A DNA stretch of 64,000 bases from Rhinopomastus cyanomelas (Eukaryota > Chordata > Aves > Bucerotiformes > Rhinopomastidae). The position numbers were made by a program, and so were the translations under genes. How positions within the stretch are numbered: position 1 is the stretch's first letter; the number at the start of each line of letters is the position of its first letter. Location: the NCBI GenBank assembly GCA_013400115.1, contig VXBP01000410.1, positions 62,001 to 126,000 of the forward strand, read 5' to 3'. Shown piece after piece: positions 59,984 to 64,000 of the stretch. The notes under the pieces are model-generated. The model was not told the origin of the DNA. It worked only from the letters and a program-made list of their open reading frames with translations, and searched no databases.

Positions 59984-62900
59984 CCTCAAAGTTTTCAGCT
60001 TGTTGCAGGGACATTTTTACATCTTAAGTTTACCTCCCTGCCTTTGTCTGTGTCTAGGCTGGGGGAGCAAAGCAGAGCTACCCTTCAAGGATGGCACTGA
60101 AAACCAGGGGAGGGGAAAAGAAATCTTCAGAGGCTCATTGTGGGCATGAGGAGGGAGGGGGATTTTTAACGAGATTTAATGGAGCTGGGTTATTTAAGCC
60201 TGGTGCAAAGATCCTTCGTATTGACAATTCAGTGTATGAGCCATAAGCTCTTCACTGGGTGCATATAAAAGTTGAAAGGACCAGTAACTTATTGAGGCAT
60301 TAAAAACCCAGGAGACAAAGATGCCTGTCTGGCAACAGTAAACATATTGACCGAGTCCTATTTGAATTTCAAATTGCCAAATGTCCCAACTTTTGAAAAG
60401 CTTCCTATGATAACCAAGGTCCAGAAAGTCAATTGAAGCTTCATTTTTCTGGATATCTCATGGGAGGAAAGGACACGAGACTGGACAGATTCAATTATTT
60501 AATTTTAATGAAAAAATAGATAGTTGCTTTATAATTTCTTTGTAGAGCAGTAGGTGGGAAGGCATCTCCTTTTTCTAAGATGTTATCCTAGAATAAATGG
60601 CAACAGAGGTCTGCAAACATGAGTTACCAAGAAGTTTATGTCCAAGGATTTTCTGCTTCCTTTTGCACCTGCATCTTTCTTTCTCCTCCGTTTGGGACCA
60701 GGTCTCTCTGACATACCAGCCAAGTCTGAAGGAGCATTTCCCCTCTGTCCACAGATGGTGTGATGGTATTTATGAAGCAGTACGCAGGGGATCTGCTACG
60801 TGGTGCTGCATGTGCACAGCTTGCAGAAGGACACCTTTACTGTCTCATCTATTAGAGAGACCCTTGCACAGCAGATCAGCTACAGGTCAGTGCTGCTGCT
60901 CTCAGCATTGTGCCAGTCAGACATGCTGTGACTGCTGCGAGGGAGCTTCCCCAATCTGCTCAGCGTCCTCACTCAGACCCTCTTGAGTTGGTTGAGCTCC
61001 CCTCTCCATCAGATGCTCAGATTCTCTTGGGTGAGCCAGGGACTTGTTTCAAGACCCATCAGCAATTTGTTGCGAGACAGCTGGGCAGAGGTCTGGTGAA
61101 TGAAAGGTTACAGCTAACTGTCCCTGACTCGTGCTACTCCCATCACATTCATTTGTAAAAGAGTTCATCAGGATTAATGCTCTTACACTGGACACCAGTG
61201 GAGTGAATGATTTCCTCTGCGTTGGGCAGCTTTGCCCCGGACAGTGATTCCACCGTGGAAACGGTGAAACCAGCGAGTTGCAGGGTAATTGTAGAGATTT
61301 GGTGTTGAATTCATTTTCCTTTTGATTTTGCTGTCACGTCAACAGCACAAAGCTGAACAGCAGCCGCAGGGTTGTTATCGAAACCTCCGAGTTTATCCTT
61401 CCCTTTACATGCCCTACGCACACCGGGCAGGCATCCGCAATCATAACAGCTGACTGCACGTGCACTGCCAGACAGAAGAGACGCCTTCTACTCTACAGCT
61501 GTCCTTGACCTCCGTATAATCAGACTTTTATCAGATACATCAACAAGAGCAACTCTCGGGGCCTCTGTCTAAGCAAGAGAGGTGTTTGTCATTGCTTTTG
61601 TTCTAATAGCTCCTTGTTAAATAAAAGAGGACGAGCTGCTGCAGATCAGATACGTCCAGCTGATTGTGAAAGAGATTGAATGTCTCCGCCTTTGTCTCTG
61701 GAGGGTTCTGTTGGGATTCCCATCATGCAGTCGCTTTCCCGTATTCCATTTTCTCTCTGCCTTGGTGCACAGTCCTAAATGAAGGCAATCATTTATCACC
61801 AGAGCAGCTTTAAATATCAAACGCTTGATGAATTTACTCTCAGCTGGCCGGAAGCAATACTGTAATTGCAGCATTTTATAATCATCAAGACTTGTTTCTC
61901 TGAGCTGAATTAATTTGCATGAGCAATGTGTTATTAGCAAGGATGCTGGTAACTAGCATGTACAAGCAATTTGTGGGAAAAGACTCTTGCTGCCTGTGCT
62001 TCTCCTTGGGGAAACTCGGTTTTGTGAGATGTTTTAAATGGGTGGGTGAAGAATTGTCTCTGGGGGAAACATTGCGAAAGAGGTGCAAAGAATCAAGCCT
62101 GAAGAGCCATAGCCTGTCCCGGGCCGCACAGGGCATTCCCGTGTTTCTGTCAACACTTATGTCCAGCCATGGTCTTGCACTGCAGCGAATCCCACACCAG
62201 GGTTTGCAATGCCAAGTCAAAAATACAAGCAGAAACACTTTTCTTGTATGATTGCAACTCTGGTGAGTGTGTCCAAGAGTTCTTGATGAGTTAACTGTGT
62301 GTCACCAAACTGGGTGCTGACTGTGCTCCTTTATGCAGCCAGAGTAAAGCTGATCAACGGTCTACATCGGGCATGCTGGATAAAGGATCTGTCTCCTGAT
62401 TGCCCTTCTCTAAAACCAGTGTTTACATCTAGGTGAGATGGCAGCATGCAGGTCCCCAAAGATTATTGCGAGACAGCGTTTGTTAGAAGATCCTTGGATG
62501 GCTTCTTTTTAAGATGGTGGAAAGTTCTGTCATAGTGGAGAGGGACATCTATGTCTGTGGCAGGAGCTTCAGCTACTTCTTTCGGTGAGGGTTCCTAAAT
62601 GCTTCTGCCAATTATTTTAAGTGGAAGGCAGTGTTTACACTTCCCAGCCTCAGTGAGATTTCTCCAGCTCATTGTGATATTTATTGCTGCATTAATTGCT
62701 CATGTACAAAAGCTTGTGGTGGTGTGCAAAATGCTAATAACGGCTGCTAATGACTGCGCACCTCCCTCTCCTTCTCCGCTCTGTGCCTTATTGATGTTTT
62801 CATTAAACTGTCCAAACAGCGAGGCTGGATGCACACACCAAAATATTTCCGTTTCACTGGAGAAAAAGACAGACTCTAAAAAAAATTGGTGGTTGGAGGA

Positions 62901-64000
62901 CGCCAGACAGCCAGCTCTGAAGGGTGAACAAAAGCCCTCTGCACTCTCCGTGAGAACTGTCAGCCAGGAGGGGCGGAATGGGGAGGGACTGTTCCTCCAC
63001 AGAGAGGCAGGTGCTGGTAGGATGTTAAAAGACTTTTTTTTGCATTTTTGAGAAACACGTCTGAATGTGGGTCCTGACCTCTGAGGGGTGCCAGGAGGCA
63101 TTCATCTGGCAAGGGAGAAAGCTGTGCCTGGGGAAAAACACACATGGAAAACTCTAGGGATTTTGATGCTTCTGTGTAATTCCAGAGGACTGTGACACAC
63201 ATGGAAGCTACTGATACTGAAGTATATCCCTTAGGAATGTCCTCTCATTGCCGAAGGAGGGAGGGATGGAGGGAGATGCTTGACAGTAGGACGTGAGATT
63301 AAAAATTCCAGAAAATTCTTCCTTAACTATGCTGAGAGAAAGGTAATGAGTAAAGACTGCGGGCAGTTTTGGGTGCATCCTCAGAAGATAATGGGGTGAC
63401 CTGTTACCTTGAAGGTTCTTGTAGTCTTTCTAAGTCCTGTTTTGCCACGTCCACGTTTTGCTACTGCAGAATCCTTAAATAATTCTGAAGAAGGCAAAAA
63501 AACACCAAAGGGAGGAAGCTTTTGTGGCAGGGTAGGGTCATACAGAAAGACATTCATCATGTGCATCCAAGACAGGCAAGACCTCCTATGGCCTGCAAGA
63601 GCAATCCTGAGTTACTCTGGCTCCAGTACCTGAAATTTGCTTTCTGGTGACCATTGCTGCTGTTTCTTGAGGTGAGAGGGAAATTGCAAGCAGCAGCTCA
63701 GATGTGGTCAGGACTTTGAGGACTTTGAGCCCGTACGTTATTCTAAGTGGCAGAATTTTGTGGTTCTGCATGGAGAGAGCTGATGGCTCAAGGACTGAGC
63801 CAGGCAGGCAATGTGGCTAGCGGTGATTGGTGATTTAAAGACCTAGTTGGAGTCAGAAGTACAATCAAGCTTGTTAGCTATAACAATGGGAAGTGCTTAC
63901 GCCAGTCATAGGTCTGCTGACAATAGAGTATGACCATTGTGTTCCACTGAAGGGTCCTACCAGGAGTTGAAGAACTCTGAGAACAAAGCCAAGCCTTTCA
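59984..64000. other. Gene-free DNA with candidate conserved sections
   Basis: No exon is recognised. Sections with raised CpG or homeodomain/POU cores (61200-61460, 61640-61960, 62650-62860) look like candidate conserved non-coding elements. The longest non-repeat open frame of the window (62599-63051, 150 codons) overlaps the last of these; an open minus frame of 133 codons covers the same DNA, so neither is credible as a gene. Confidence 0.45.
61640..61960. promoter_or_regulatory. Candidate non-coding regulatory element with octamer
   Basis: An AT-rich, non-repetitive section containing a perfect octamer in reverse orientation (ATTTGCAT, 61913-61920) directly after GAATTA. Several ATCA/ATTA cores lie upstream. 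No coding signal. Function is inferred from motif content only. Confidence 0.22.

Noticed and set aside
62599..63051. 150-codon open frame, the longest outside repeats
   Set aside because: No known domain, an equally long frame on the opposite strand, and no splice or promoter context. The hydrophobic stretch comes from AT-rich codons.
1..64000. CRISPR arrays, operons, phage or bacterial defence genes
   Set aside because: No regularly spaced repeats, no compact gene strings and no Shine-Dalgarno pattern; the repeat content is vertebrate.
1..64000. Endogenous retrovirus LTRs
   Set aside because: I looked for paired TG...CA termini with primer-binding sites and saw none that held up.

Overview
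This window looks like nuclear DNA of a bird. It carries about twenty CR1 LINE fragments on both strands, heavily 5'-truncated and ending in the avian CR1 3' signature (a GGTCCCTTCCAAYCC-type block, then an ATTCTATGA-like tail). CpG is depleted, introns or intergenic DNA dominate, and there are no bacterial features such as operons or ribosome-binding sites. CR1-derived DNA adds up to roughly 7 kb of 64 kb by my hand tally, high for a bird but not extreme. The CR1 3' end variants suggest a non-galliform bird; I cannot name the species.

I recognise no host protein-coding exon, tRNA, rRNA or other RNA gene. The only protein-like sequence is CR1 ORF2 (reverse transcriptase and its C-terminal region), all of it decayed. 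The longest open frames outside repeats (about 120-150 codons) match nothing I know and behave like chance frames. The window is best read as a gene desert or part of a very long intron.

Layout. 1-430: a plus-strand CR1 3' end running off the left edge. 431-18789: mostly unique DNA with small CR1 tails (8201, 11667, 12181, 16989) and short tandem duplications. 18790-20068: a CR1 cluster in which plus and minus pieces alternate. 20634-20803: a GC-rich non-autonomous hAT DNA transposon with a near-perfect 8-bp target duplication. 22209-22573: a minus CR1. 22574-30763: unique DNA, including an octamer/AP-1 composite site at 26583. 30764-44745: more CR1 pieces (largest 35967-36656 plus, 38493-39027 minus) and a duplicated GC-rich block with an unresolved base at 37710-37927. 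44746-54767: unique DNA, a minus CR1 at 48822 and a 1.2-kb plus CR1 at 50606; from about 53340 the DNA has clustered TAATTA sites and a local CpG cluster. 54768-55985: a 1.2-kb minus CR1 that keeps the FADD catalytic motif. 55986-64000: unique DNA with short CR1 pieces, a striking CpG cluster at 58258-58382, and stretches at 61200-62000 and 62650-62860 that look like candidate conserved non-coding elements.

The most useful observations are the hAT element with its target duplication, compensatory base changes supporting a hairpin at the CR1 RNA 3' end, the interleaved CR1 cluster, the collapsed-looking duplication at the N, and the CpG/TAATTA clusters that may be regulatory. I found no convincing undescribed multi-gene system.
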